A DNA stretch of 64,000 bases from Flavobacterium cupriresistens. Its GTDB lineage: Bacteria > Bacteroidota > Bacteroidia > Flavobacteriales > Flavobacteriaceae. Of this stretch, positions 23,725-34,346 are shown piece after piece (positions within the stretch are counted from its first letter, which is position 1; every line of letters begins with the position of its first letter). Under the pieces are notes generated by a model, which was given only the letters and a program-made list of their open reading frames with translations, was not told the DNA's origin and did no database searches. The DNA is taken from the NCBI RefSeq assembly GCF_020911925.1, contig NZ_CP087134.1:2790001-2854000 (forward strand). Reading direction: 5' to 3'. The position numbers were made by a program, and so were the translations under genes.

Positions 23725-25908
23725 ATGAAAAAACAAATACTTATTCTATTAACTTTCAGCGCCTCTTTTACAGTCAAAGCCCAATCTTATTCCGGTTATT
23801 TTCATGATAATTATGCTGGTGTACAAAGTGTACTTTTTAACCCGGCTTCTATAGCTGATTCTCGTTTTAAAACTGATATCAATATATTCTCAGTGAGCGG
23901 ATCGGTACAAAACGATTTGTACGGGGTACGTCTTTTTGATGTTTACAAGGATGGTTATGATTTTGATAAACAAGCAAAGATGACGCCTTCTGGCTCAAAT
24001 AGTGGCCTTGCCAATTTTGATATTATGGGGCCGTCTTTTATGTTTAATATCGCTCCGAAGCATACTTTGGCAGTTTTTACAAGAGCAAGATCAGTATCTA
24101 ATGTTAGAAATATTAACGGATACCTTGTAGATCAGGTTAAGGACGGATTGGACATGTCAGGCAATTTTAACTTCGATGCCGGGAATCTAAATGCAGCTTC
24201 AAACTCATGGGCTGAATTAGGAATTTCGTATGCAGCAGTTTTATACCAAAAGAACCAACATTTCTTAAAAGGAGGTTTAACAGCTAAGTATTTGCAAGGT
24301 GGTGTAAACGGTTATGTACAAGGAAAAGATGTAAAAGTAGCGTATGTTGAAAATACAACTAATCCTCAGGCTGGTGTTCTGGCATCTACAGGAGAAATTA
24401 CGATTGGTGCAAGTCAGGATTTTGAAGCCAATGACGATTACAAATTTGATTCCGGTTCAAGAGGATTCGGTTTTGATTTTGGACTTGTTTACGAATGGAG
24501 ACCGGATTATGAGCAATACGATTTGAGTAATGCAAAACCGGCTGATAATAATTTCAGAGATTTAAACAAATACAAACTTCGCTTTGGATTGTCTGTTACA
24601 GATATTGGATCTATAGATTACAGAAACGCAAAACAGGATACCTATAATGTGACTGGTGTTGTGACAGAAAAGATGATCGATGACATGAGTAATTTATACG
24701 ATTTTCTAAACGAACATTATACGAAAACATCAACTTCAAAAGGAGCAAAAACAAATTTGCCAACCGCACTTCATGCTGATGTGGATTGGAATATGTACAG
24801 AAAATTCTATTTGAATTTGAACGGAGATATCAATATGGTTTCTGCTAATAAACTAAACGGTTACGGAATCGCAGACCGAGTAAGTTTAACTCCTCGTTAC
24901 GAAAGCAGATGGTTTAGTTTTTATATGCCGATGACCTGGATGGAATACAGCGGAATGCAAGTTGGTTCAGGAATTCGCGTAGGAGCTTTCTTTATTGGTT
25001 CAGGATCTGTGTTGACTAATTTAGTTTCTAAAGAATCAAAAGGAGCCGATTTTCATTTGGGTATGAAGATTCCGGTTTACCAAAAGAAATTTAAGGATAC
25101 AGACGAAGACGGTGTTATCGATAAAGAAGATGCTTGTAGAAAAGTAGCAGGACCAGCAGAAAATAATGGTTGCCCATGGCCGGATACAGATGGTGATAAC
25201 GTTTTTGATAAAGATGATGCTTGTCCGGATGTGAAAGGCCCAATCGAAAACAAAGGATGTCCATGGAAAGATTCAGATGGCGATACTTTATTAGACAATG
25301 TTGATGCTTGTCCAAAAGTGGCAGGTCCTGTAGAAAACAAAGGATGTCCTTGGCCAGATACGGATAAAGACGGCGTTTTAGATAAAGATGATGCTTGTGT
25401 TGATGTTCCTGGTTTGGTTGAAAACAAAGGCTGTCCGGTTTTAGATGCAGATAAAGACGGTATTCCGGATAATGAAGATAATTGTCCATTGATTGCGGGA
25501 CCAAAAGAAAATAAAGGTTGCCCGGAAGTTTCTAAAGCGACATTAGAGCAATTAAAAGTAGAAGCAAAATCGATCTTTTTTACAACAGGTAAAGCAACGT
25601 TGAACGATGCCAGAAAAGGAGAAACATCAGGAAGATTAGATGCAATCAAAGAAATCCTGAAAAATTATCCAAATGCTAAATTTGCAATTAACGGTCACAC
25701 GGATAATGTTGGTAATGCTAAAGCGAATCAAAAATTATCGGAAGCCAGAGCCAAAGCAATTATGGATCTTTTAATTAGTAAAGGAGTAAATCCTGCTAAT
25801 TTGACTTCTCAGGGATTTGGATCTTCAAAACCGGTAAAATCAAATAAAACAGCAGTAGGAAGAGCTGAAAACAGAAGAACAGAAATTGTTTATTTAGGCA
25901 ATTTATAA
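23725..25908 (+). CDS. OmpA-family outer-membrane protein with DUF5723 and thrombospondin-3 repeats
   Basis: 727 residues with a signal peptide (LILLTFSASFTVKAQ). Residues about 20-455 are a DUF5723-type barrel domain (HDNYAGVQSVLFNPASIADS). From about 456 to 600 come five thrombospondin type 3 calcium-binding repeats of about 28 residues, each with D-x-D-x-D-G and ENKGCPW ends. The C-terminal OmpA peptidoglycan-binding domain follows (INGHTDNVGNAKANQKLS, GFGSSKPVKSNKT, GRAENRRTEI). It anchors the outer membrane to the cell wall, the repeats acting as a Ca-stiffened linker. Monocistronic, with its own terminator. Confidence 0.93.
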   Translation: MKKQILILLTFSASFTVKAQSYSGYFHDNYAGVQSVLFNPASIADSRFKTDINIFSVSGSVQNDLYGVRLFDVYKDGYDFDKQAKMTPSGSNSGLANFDIMGPSFMFNIAPKHTLAVFTRARSVSNVRNINGYLVDQVKDGLDMSGNFNFDAGNLNAASNSWAELGISYAAVLYQKNQHFLKGGLTAKYLQGGVNGYVQGKDVKVAYVENTTNPQAGVLASTGEITIGASQDFEANDDYKFDSGSRGFGFDFGLVYEWRPDYEQYDLSNAKPADNNFRDLNKYKLRFGLSVTDIGSIDYRNAKQDTYNVTGVVTEKMIDDMSNLYDFLNEHYTKTSTSKGAKTNLPTALHADVDWNMYRKFYLNLNGDINMVSANKLNGYGIADRVSLTPRYESRWFSFYMPMTWMEYSGMQVGSGIRVGAFFIGSGSVLTNLVSKESKGADFHLGMKIPVYQKKFKDTDEDGVIDKEDACRKVAGPAENNGCPWPDTDGDNVFDKDDACPDVKGPIENKGCPWKDSDGDTLLDNVDACPKVAGPVENKGCPWPDTDKDGVLDKDDACVDVPGLVENKGCPVLDADKDGIPDNEDNCPLIAGPKENKGCPEVSKATLEQLKVEAKSIFFTTGKATLNDARKGETSGRLDAIKEILKNYPNAKFAINGHTDNVGNAKANQKLSEARAKAIMDLLISKGVNPANLTSQGFGSSKPVKSNKTAVGRAENRRTEIVYLGNL

Positions 25909-25928
25909 GCCAAATTGAATATAATACC

Positions 25929-25962
25929 AAAAAGCCATTCTTAATTGAGTGGCTTTTTTTAT
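25929..25962 (+). terminator. Terminator after the OmpA-family gene
   Basis: AAAAGCCAtTC and GAgTGGCTTTT form the stem around a TTAATT loop, followed by a T run. It lies between the OmpA-family gene and pyrF. Confidence 0.8.
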
Positions 25963-26022
25963 TTTTGCATACTTCTAAAAAAGAATTATTTCTTGCGAAT
26001 TGGAAGGATTAAAAAAACAAGA

Positions 26023-26841
26023 ATGACAACACAACAACTACACGAACAAATTCTTCAGAAAAAATCATTTTTATGCGTTGGATTAGATCCTGATTTAACG
26101 AAGATTCCACCTCATTTATTAGAAACTGAAGATCCTATTTTCGAATTCAATAAAGCGATAATCGATGCAACACACGATTTAACGGTAGGGTATAAGCCCA
26201 ATACGGCTTTCTTTGAAGCGTATGGAATCAAAGGATGGCTTTCGCTTCAGAAAACGATCAATTATATCAATGCCAATTATCCGGATATTTTTACCATTGC
26301 CGATGCAAAACGCGGTGATATCGGAAATACATCGAGTATGTATGCCAAAGCTTTTTTCGAAGATTTAAATTTTGACAGTGTGACCGTTGCACCGTATATG
26401 GGAAAAGATTCTGTTGAACCCTTTTTGGCTTTTGAAAACAAACATACTATTATGTTAGCCTTGACGTCAAATGAAGGTGCTTTCGACTTTCAAACGTTAA
26501 CTACAAATGGAAAAGAGTTGTACAAACAAGTTTTGGAAACGTCTAAAACATGGAAAAACAGCGAAAACCTAATGTACGTGGTGGGCGCTACAAAAGCAGA
26601 ATACTTCGCAGACATCAGAAAAATTGTTCCGGATAGTTTCTTGTTAGTTCCCGGAATTGGTGCGCAAGGCGGTAGTTTATCTGAAGTATGCAAATATGGA
26701 ATGAATGATAAAATCGGTCTGTTGGTAAATTCTGCTAGAGCTATTATCTACGCCTCAAAAGGAACTGATTTTGCAGAGAAAGCAAGAGAAGAAGCTTTGA
26801 AGGTACAGCAGGAAATGGAATCGATTATTAATACTAAATAA
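26023..26841 (+). CDS. pyrF: Orotidine 5'-phosphate decarboxylase (type 2)
   Basis: 272 residues from the ATG at 26023 ([16 protein letters not shown]). The open frame extends upstream to 25945 through the terminator, so that start is rejected. It converts OMP to UMP, the last step of pyrimidine synthesis. Seen: [13 protein letters not shown] at the N-terminus, the catalytic [19 protein letters not shown] (Asp-x-Lys-x-x-Asp), [13 protein letters not shown] and the phosphate loop [11 protein letters not shown]. About 270 residues and this motif order mark the long subfamily rather than the 230-residue E. coli type. Confidence 0.96.
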   Translation: MTTQQLHEQILQKKSFLCVGLDPDLTKIPPHLLETEDPIFEFNKAIIDATHDLTVGYKPNTAFFEAYGIKGWLSLQKTINYINANYPDIFTIADAKRGDIGNTSSMYAKAFFEDLNFDSVTVAPYMGKDSVEPFLAFENKHTIMLALTSNEGAFDFQTLTTNGKELYKQVLETSKTWKNSENLMYVVGATKAEYFADIRKIVPDSFLLVPGIGAQGGSLSEVCKYGMNDKIGLLVNSARAIIYASKGTDFAEKAREEALKVQQEMESIINTK

Positions 26842-26886
26842 GTTTGCAGTCTCGGTTTTCGGTCTCAGCCGGATCGGCTTTGTGAG

Positions 26887-26977
26887 TTTAACCGCAAGGT
26901 TCGCAAAGTTTTAAGCAAAGATCGCAAGAAAAAAACCTTTGCGAACCTTGCGTAGCCCTTGCGCCCTTTGCGGTTAA
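26887..26977. repeat. TTAACCGCAAGG palindrome, copy 1
   Basis: TTAACCGCAAGGTTCGCAAA (from 26888) pairs in two steps with TTTGCGAACCTTGCG and CCTTTGCGGTTAA. It is followed by CCTGAAACCTGAAACCTG, a motif that also flanks copy 2 at 27838-28082. Confidence 0.7.
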
Positions 26978-27023
26978 GAAAACCTGAAACCTGAAACCTG
27001 AAACAAAAAAAACAAATCTCCCT

Positions 27024-27824
27024 TTGAAACAATTCCCCGACCAGCTAGGAACTTTACACACCTTTGAAACGGCTCCAAAACGTATTATTTCGTTGGTACC
27101 TTCTCAAACCGAATTATTATATGATTTAGGTTTAGAAGAAAAAATCATCGGGATAACCAAGTTCTGTGTACATCCGTATCATTTAAAAGCGACCAAAAAA
27201 GTAGTTGGCGGAACAAAGAAGATTCATTTCGAAAAAATAAAACTATTACAACCCGATATTATCATTTGTAATAAAGAAGAAAACACGGCAGAAATTGTAG
27301 CACAATTAAGTGAGATTTGTCCGGTTTGGGTTACGAACATTGTTACTTTGGAAGACAATTTTCAGATGATTTCAGATTTCGGTCAAATTTTTAATTGCCG
27401 AACCGAAGCTCAAAAGTGGAATAACAAACTGGCTTTCGCCTTGAGCGATTTCAGAAAATATATTGAGGACATCCCTGTAAAAAAAGCAGCTTATTTTATT
27501 TGGAAGAATCCTCACATGGTGGCCGGAAAAGATACCTATATAAATGAATTACTGAAATTGAATCATTTTCAGAATATCTACGAAGACAAAGGACGTTATC
27601 CTGAAGTCGAACTCAAAAAAATGCGTTTGGAAGGCGATCCCGATTTGGTTTTTCTTTCCTCAGAACCTTATCCTTTCAAAGAAGAAGATGCTTTCGAAAT
27701 AGGACGTTTTACCCATCACGCCAAAACTGTTTTTGTTGACGGTGAGATGTTTTCGTGGCATGGTAGCAGATTGCTAAAAGCCTTTCCATACTTTAAGTTA
27801 CTTCATGAAAGGTTGAAGAATTAA
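27024..27824 (+). CDS. Cytoplasmic-looking BtuF/TroA-type metal-receptor protein
   Basis: 266 residues starting at TTG; no ATG is available nearby. The fold is that of helical-backbone metal receptors (BtuF-like, vitamin B12 or siderophore binding): APKRIISLVPSQTELLYDLG, EEKIIGITKFCVHP, KIKLLQPDIIICNKEEN, AYFIWKNPHMVAGKDTYINE and FVDGEMFSWHGSRLLKAF. There is no signal peptide and no lipobox, unlike transport-linked members, and no permease or ATPase gene is adjacent. A scavenging, sensing or enzymatic role is possible; transport is not supported by context. Confidence 0.8.
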   Translation: MKQFPDQLGTLHTFETAPKRIISLVPSQTELLYDLGLEEKIIGITKFCVHPYHLKATKKVVGGTKKIHFEKIKLLQPDIIICNKEENTAEIVAQLSEICPVWVTNIVTLEDNFQMISDFGQIFNCRTEAQKWNNKLAFALSDFRKYIEDIPVKKAAYFIWKNPHMVAGKDTYINELLKLNHFQNIYEDKGRYPEVELKKMRLEGDPDLVFLSSEPYPFKEEDAFEIGRFTHHAKTVFVDGEMFSWHGSRLLKAFPYFKLLHERLKN

Positions 27825-27837
27825 TTTGTTTGAAGCT

Positions 27838-28082
27838 TAAAAGTTTCAAGTTTCAGGTTTCAAGTTTGAAATGTTTCAAGTTTCAGGTTTCAAGTTTCAA
27901 GTTTAACCGTAAGGATCGTTAAGTTTTTCACGCAAAGGCCGCAAAGTATTTATTAAAATCTTTGCGGCCTTTGCGTAACTCCTCGCGTACTTTGCGGTTA
28001 AATAAGCAAAGTCAAGCAACCTGAAACCTGAAACTTGAAACTTGAAACCTGAAACATTTCAACCCTGAAACATTTCAAACTT
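27838..28082. repeat. 240-bp nested palindrome (CAAGTTTCAGG outer, CGCAAAGGCCGC inner)
   Basis: Outer arms: repeated TTTCAAGTTTCAGGTTTCAA (27847 onward) and CCTGAAACTTGAAAC/CCTGAAACATTTCAA (28019-28077). Next arms TTTAACCGTAAGG and TTTGCGGTTAAA. Innermost perfect 16-bp arms CGCAAAGGCCGCAAAG (27931-27946) and CTTTGCGGCCTTTGCG (27960-27975). The 27825-28447 gap holds this, the hairpin at 28097 and the katG promoter region. Confidence 0.8.
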
Positions 28083-28096
28083 CTACCAAAAAAAGA

Positions 28097-28123
28097 ATGC
28101 CGGCATCTCGAAGACGCCGGCAT
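28097..28123. terminator. Strong GC hairpin between the metal-receptor gene and katG
   Basis: ATGCCGGC (28097-28104) pairs with GCCGGCAT (28116-28123). The T run lies on the minus-strand side, so on the plus strand it is a hairpin without a classical tail. It probably insulates katG. Confidence 0.5.
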
Positions 28124-28327
28124 CATTTAACTAACCAAAACCAAAATAATAAATAACCAGTTTATTACATTACAAAGATCAGACATATATGAATCGTTTG
28201 CTGTTAAGGTTTTGTTATTACTTTGTTGAACATAAGTTAAGATTTTTTAATACGCTGTTCTGAGCTTTCTGTAGCGTTAAATAACTTTTGGTTATTAAAA
28301 TATAATAACAATCAATTTTGTTTATGA

Positions 28328-30652
<2,325 letters not shown>

Positions 30653-31110
30653 TTTTTTTGGAGGTTCTGAGTTACTAAGTTTCTGAGTTTAGTTGCAAAG
30701 ACTCAGAGTTGATTTAAAATAAAACCCGACAGGTTTCAAAAACCTGTCGGGTTTGTTATTTTAAAGGTTCAGAGAAAAAACTTAGAGCCTCAGCAACTCA
30801 GCTCCTTAGTACCTTTTTCAAGAAAACACCATTGTTTATTTACAAAGGTTCAAAGTTGAAATTTAAACTTAAAATAAAACCCGACAGGTTTCAAAAACCT
30901 GTCGGGTTTAAAGATAAGTAGAAAAAAACTTAGAACCTCAGCAACTTAGACTCTTAGTACCTTTTCAAGAAAACACCATTGTTTAGTTACAAAGATTCAA
31001 AGTTGAAATTTAAATTTAAAATAAAACCCGACAGGTTTCAAAAACCTGTCGGGTTTGTTATTTTTTAAAGGTTCAGAGAGAAAACTTAGAACCTCAGCAA
31101 CTCAGCCCCT
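30653..31110. repeat. Three tandem 150-bp repeats, each with a CCCGACAGG palindrome
   Basis: Palindromes AAACCCGACAGGTTT/AAACCTGTCGGGTTT start at 30722, 30877 and 31024 (155 and 147 bp apart). Between them recur ACTTAGA-CCTCAGCAACT, CTTAGTACCTTT, CAAGAAAACACCA and TACAAAG-TTCAAAGTTGA. The array lies between the 3' ends of katG and purU; the hairpins may act as bidirectional terminators. Confidence 0.85.
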
Positions 31111-31121
31111 CAGTACCTTTA

Positions 31122-31976
31122 TCAAGAAAACACCACTGTCTTATTGCTATAAACCATTGTCTTTCTTTCTGCATGAAGTTTAATCGCACGTGCCAGAACA
31201 ATTCGTTCCAGATCGCGTCCTTTCATTATAAAATCTTCAACGGAATGAATATGCGATACCGGTGCAATATCCTGCTCTATAATCGGACCTTCATCTAACT
31301 CCTCGGTTACATAATGACTTGTCGCTCCAATAATTTTTACACCACGTTTAAAAGCCGAATGATAGGGTTTTGCACCCGGAAAAGCAGGTAAAAACGAATG
31401 ATGGATATTGATGATTTTATTTTCATAAAGCGAAATCAGCTTAGGCGTAATAATCTGCATATAGCGTGCTAAAACAATAAAGTTGATCTGATATTTTTTT
31501 AACAGTTCAATTTGTTTTGCTTCCCCTTCTTCCTTATTGTCTTTTGTAAAAGGAACACAATGAAACGGAATGTCAAAACGCTCTGCTATCGATCGCAGAT
31601 CATTATGGTTGCTTATAATTACAGGAATTTCAACATTCAATTCATCTGCACTGTAACGACCCAAAATATCAAACAAGCAATGATCGTACTTTGAAACAAA
31701 GAGTGCCATTCTGGGCTTTTGTTCCTGGTTGTACAAATCCCACGACATTTGAAAATCGGTGGCAATCGTTTGACTGAATTCATTTTTTATGACTTCAATA
31801 CTACTGTTGGGATTGGTAAATTCACACTCCAGACGCATAAAAAAAACATTTTGCTCCACGTCAACATGTTGATCAATATAGATAATATTTCCATCTACTT
31901 TTGCGATAAAAGTAGTTACTGCGGCGATAATTCCTTTTTGGTCTTTGCAGTGAATCAGAATGGTTATTTTTTGCAT
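31122..31976 (-). CDS. purU: Formyltetrahydrofolate deformylase
   Basis: 284 residues. The N-terminal ACT domain (ITILIHCKDQKGIIAAVTTF) is followed by a formyltransferase-type catalytic domain with the hydrolase triad Asn-His-Asp context NIHHSFLPAFPGAKPYHSAF, TSHYVTEELDEGPIIEQD. PurU hydrolyses 10-formyl-THF to THF and formate, supplying formate for PurT and balancing one-carbon pools. Length and domain order are standard. Single gene; its 3' end abuts the tandem repeat array. Confidence 0.95.
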   Translation of the reverse strand: MQKITILIHCKDQKGIIAAVTTFIAKVDGNIIYIDQHVDVEQNVFFMRLECEFTNPNSSIEVIKNEFSQTIATDFQMSWDLYNQEQKPRMALFVSKYDHCLFDILGRYSADELNVEIPVIISNHNDLRSIAERFDIPFHCVPFTKDNKEEGEAKQIELLKKYQINFIVLARYMQIITPKLISLYENKIINIHHSFLPAFPGAKPYHSAFKRGVKIIGATSHYVTEELDEGPIIEQDIAPVSHIHSVEDFIMKGRDLERIVLARAIKLHAERKTMVYSNKTVVFS

Positions 31977-32112
31977 TTTTTCCGGGTTGTTTATAGTTTT
32001 TTGGTTTTAGATTTAAATATAAAGTCTTTAAAGGTTTATACTATGCGCTCAAACAATTAAAATCTTAGGCTCTTAGTCACTCAGCAACTTAGAGCCTTGC
32101 GATTAAAAGTAA

Positions 32113-32832
32113 TTATTTAGCATCCTGCATCGCAAAAACTTTTTGTAACAAAGGACTTGTTCTGGATTTGATATTTTCGCGGATCTCTTTTTCTTCTACG
32201 GCAATCATTTTAAAAACACCGGCTAAAGCCTGATTCGTTGTATAATCAGTTAAGTCAGGATTTACTTTTTTAACTAAAGGTAGTTTGTTGTATTTAGTAA
32301 TGATTTTTGTCCAGATTGAATCGGCACCTACCTTTTCGAATGAACTTTTAACCACCGGATTAAATTTTCCGTATAAGTCTTTTGTGGTGCTTCCCTGAAG
32401 ATAGGTTGTTGCAGCGCTTTCGTTTCCAAGCAGTATGTTTTTAGCATCTGTAATCGATATGTTTTTTACTGCAGAAACAAATATCGGAGTCGCTTCTTTA
32501 ACCGCATCTTCTGCAGCACGATTCAATACTTTAACACCTTCATCAGCAAGAGAACCCAAACCAAATCTGCGTAAAGTAGCATCTACTTTTTGAAGTTCTT
32601 CGGGCATTAAAATTTTTACCGCTTCATTTTTATAAAAACCATCAACGGCTGTTAATTTACTTACCTGTTCTGTAATTCCTTTGTTTAGTGCTTCTTTTAA
32701 TCCGGAAGCGATATCAATACCGCCAACCCCTAGAACTTTTGAAGATGATTTTGGAAGTTTATTTAGAATGTCTTTCACTTGGGCATTAGAACTAAGAGAA
32801 AAGACGAACATTAAAAGGATAATTTTTTTCAT
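32113..32832 (-). CDS. DUF4197 domain-containing exported protein
   Basis: 239 residues with a signal peptide (MKKIILLMFVFSLSSNA). The DUF4197 pattern is clear: DIASGLKEALNKGITEQVSK, LTAVDGFYKNEAVKILMPEE, LQKVDATLRRFGLGSLADEG, SITDAKNILLGNESAATTYL and YTTNQALAGVFKMIAVEEKEI. The family is widespread in Bacteroidota and Proteobacteria, is periplasmic and helical, and has no known function. No operon partner. Confidence 0.9.
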   Translation of the reverse strand: MKKIILLMFVFSLSSNAQVKDILNKLPKSSSKVLGVGGIDIASGLKEALNKGITEQVSKLTAVDGFYKNEAVKILMPEELQKVDATLRRFGLGSLADEGVKVLNRAAEDAVKEATPIFVSAVKNISITDAKNILLGNESAATTYLQGSTTKDLYGKFNPVVKSSFEKVGADSIWTKIITKYNKLPLVKKVNPDLTDYTTNQALAGVFKMIAVEEKEIRENIKSRTSPLLQKVFAMQDAK

Positions 32833-32930
32833 TAAATTTTATTTTTTATAAGTTTCAAAAATACTACTTATTCAAAAATAAAGCCACAATTTTATTGCAG
32901 GAGCAGAAACAATTTGTTTTAGAATTAACA

Positions 32931-33004
32931 GTAGTCCCGCTATCCGTTGCAATCTTTTGCGTCGAACTCCGACACAAAAGGATTTTCACTGCTATCGGGG
33001 CTAT
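32931..33004. repeat. Long palindromic repeat (GCGGCATCC family), copy 2
   Basis: GTCCCGCTATCCGTTGCAAT/CTTTTG (32933-32960) pairs imperfectly with CAAAAGGATTTTCACTGCTA/TCGGGGC. Same arrangement as 15263-15369 (GATAGCAG and AAAAGGAT motifs). It fills most of the 32833-33151 gap. Confidence 0.6.
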
Positions 33005-33151
33005 ATTATACGTTTTAGTTTTTTTGAGAATGTGTTTTTTATGCCAATTCAGGATTGGTAGTTATCATAAGAAAAATCTTTCGACACTATTGCAAAGCAA
33101 AATGGTTACAGGTGTTATATCGAAAAAAAGAGTTTATTTTCTTAAATAATT

Positions 33152-33772
33152 TTAGTTAAAACCACCATTGATATTTCTTCGGTGTATTTGTTTAATTCCA
33201 TTTTTTGTAAAAGAATAGGTAGATTCTTCCGTCCAGCTCCATTTTTGAGGTGTTTTTTCGTCAAAGCCAGCCGCAGTATAAATAATTCTTATCGTATTGT
33301 TTAGGGTAGCCATTTTTAATACAATAAAAAAATCTTGACTTTTTTCTGAAGATTCCGTTTTACTGCAATATTGTAGGTTTTGCAAAAGAGCTGCATCCTC
33401 TTTAAACCATTTCTTTAAAAAAGACAAATGCGTGTCAGAACATTGGTAACCCAGATTAAGAGCCCATAGAAATTTACATTTTAGATTACTTTTGTCCGGT
33501 TTTTCATCCCCGTCCCAAGAACATTCGTTACCAATAGAAGTTGCAATATAGCCTAATGCTGCGCGCTGTTGGTTTGTTATTGTTTTGATAAAGTCATCAT
33601 TAAGTTGAAGGTTGCGATTTTTGTCCAGCCACAATACTGTTACATAATCTTCTTGCGATGCTGGATTGGTAGCTTCTTTATTGGTGGCTGAAGTACTTTT
33701 ATTTTTGGTTTGGGAAAAAACAGAAAGACTTAAAATTAGAAGAAGCAGGGAGAAAATGACACGTAGGTTCAT
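33152..33772 (-). CDS. Hypothetical exported protein
   Basis: 206 residues with a signal peptide (IFSLLLLILSLSVFSQ), then a Thr/Asn/Ser-rich linker and a domain with four to five Cys (NECSWDGDEKPD, NLKCKFLWALNLGYQCSDTH, LQYCSKTESS). Even Cys numbers and the periplasmic location suggest disulfides. The C-terminal part is beta-rich and ends in QIHRRNINGGFN. No family recognised. It lies 25 bp after the Coa1-like gene and may be co-transcribed with it. Confidence 0.65.
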   Translation of the reverse strand: MNLRVIFSLLLLILSLSVFSQTKNKSTSATNKEATNPASQEDYVTVLWLDKNRNLQLNDDFIKTITNQQRAALGYIATSIGNECSWDGDEKPDKSNLKCKFLWALNLGYQCSDTHLSFLKKWFKEDAALLQNLQYCSKTESSEKSQDFFIVLKMATLNNTIRIIYTAAGFDEKTPQKWSWTEESTYSFTKNGIKQIHRRNINGGFN

Positions 33773-33797
33773 TAGTAAAGAGTTTTAAATTTGAGTT

Positions 33798-34217
33798 TTA
33801 CTTCTTTAGTAAATCGATTTTTTCGTCTGTAGCTTTAATATAAACAGCCATTTCACGGTATTCCCAGGTTCCTCTTTTTTGGGCACTTACAAACAAAGTA
33901 CCCGTACCTTTTGGACCTTTTATCGGAATTTCTAAATCACAATTTTCAGAATTGCCATTTATTTGAATGCTGCCGGAAGGTAGTCCGTCCATTTCGATAG
34001 GTTTTCCTAATTTTTGAATTACTACTTCATTATGGCGAACCTGATTCATTGCATTTTTATAAGCCTCTGATTCTTCCATCATTGAAGTAACTCCAAAAAA
34101 AATACCGGCAATAAACAAACCAAAAAGCACGATAAGGCTTAAACATCCGGTTGGTACAAACCATTTCCAGTTTCTGTCCCACCAATTTTTTTTAACTTCA
34201 TTGTAATTTTCTTCCAT
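33798..34217 (-). CDS. Coa1-family membrane protein
   Basis: 139 residues from the ATG at 34217 (MEENYNEVKKNWWDRNWKWF); the frame runs open to 34253 but the extra residues look like leader. There is one transmembrane helix (CLSLIVLFGLFIAGIFFG) followed by a periplasmic domain with the Coa1-like motif KNAMNQVRHNEVVIQKLGKP, MDGLPSGSIQ and KGTGTLFVSAQKRG. In mitochondria Coa1 helps cytochrome oxidase assembly, but bacterial relatives have no proven role and are often found far from oxidase genes, as here. Confidence 0.8.
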   Translation of the reverse strand: MEENYNEVKKNWWDRNWKWFVPTGCLSLIVLFGLFIAGIFFGVTSMMEESEAYKNAMNQVRHNEVVIQKLGKPIEMDGLPSGSIQINGNSENCDLEIPIKGPKGTGTLFVSAQKRGTWEYREMAVYIKATDEKIDLLKK

Positions 34218-34346
34218 AATAAAATAGGGTAATTTTAAATTTAAGTTTAACACTTGAAAGATATTCTTTTTCTCCCAAAATTTTAAACAAACTTAAAATT
34301 ACCCCGTTTAAAAAATTTAAAAATCAGTTAGTTTTGAATTTAAATA

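Noticed and set aside
25077..25649. 190-codon antisense frame opposite the OmpA-family gene
   Set aside because: It is the shadow of the thrombospondin-3 repeats; Ser/Pro/Leu-rich repetition mirrors the sense repeat.
30720..31060. Possible CRISPR array
   Set aside because: Three palindromes are spaced about 150 bp with conserved linkers; no unique 30-40 bp spacers and no cas genes.
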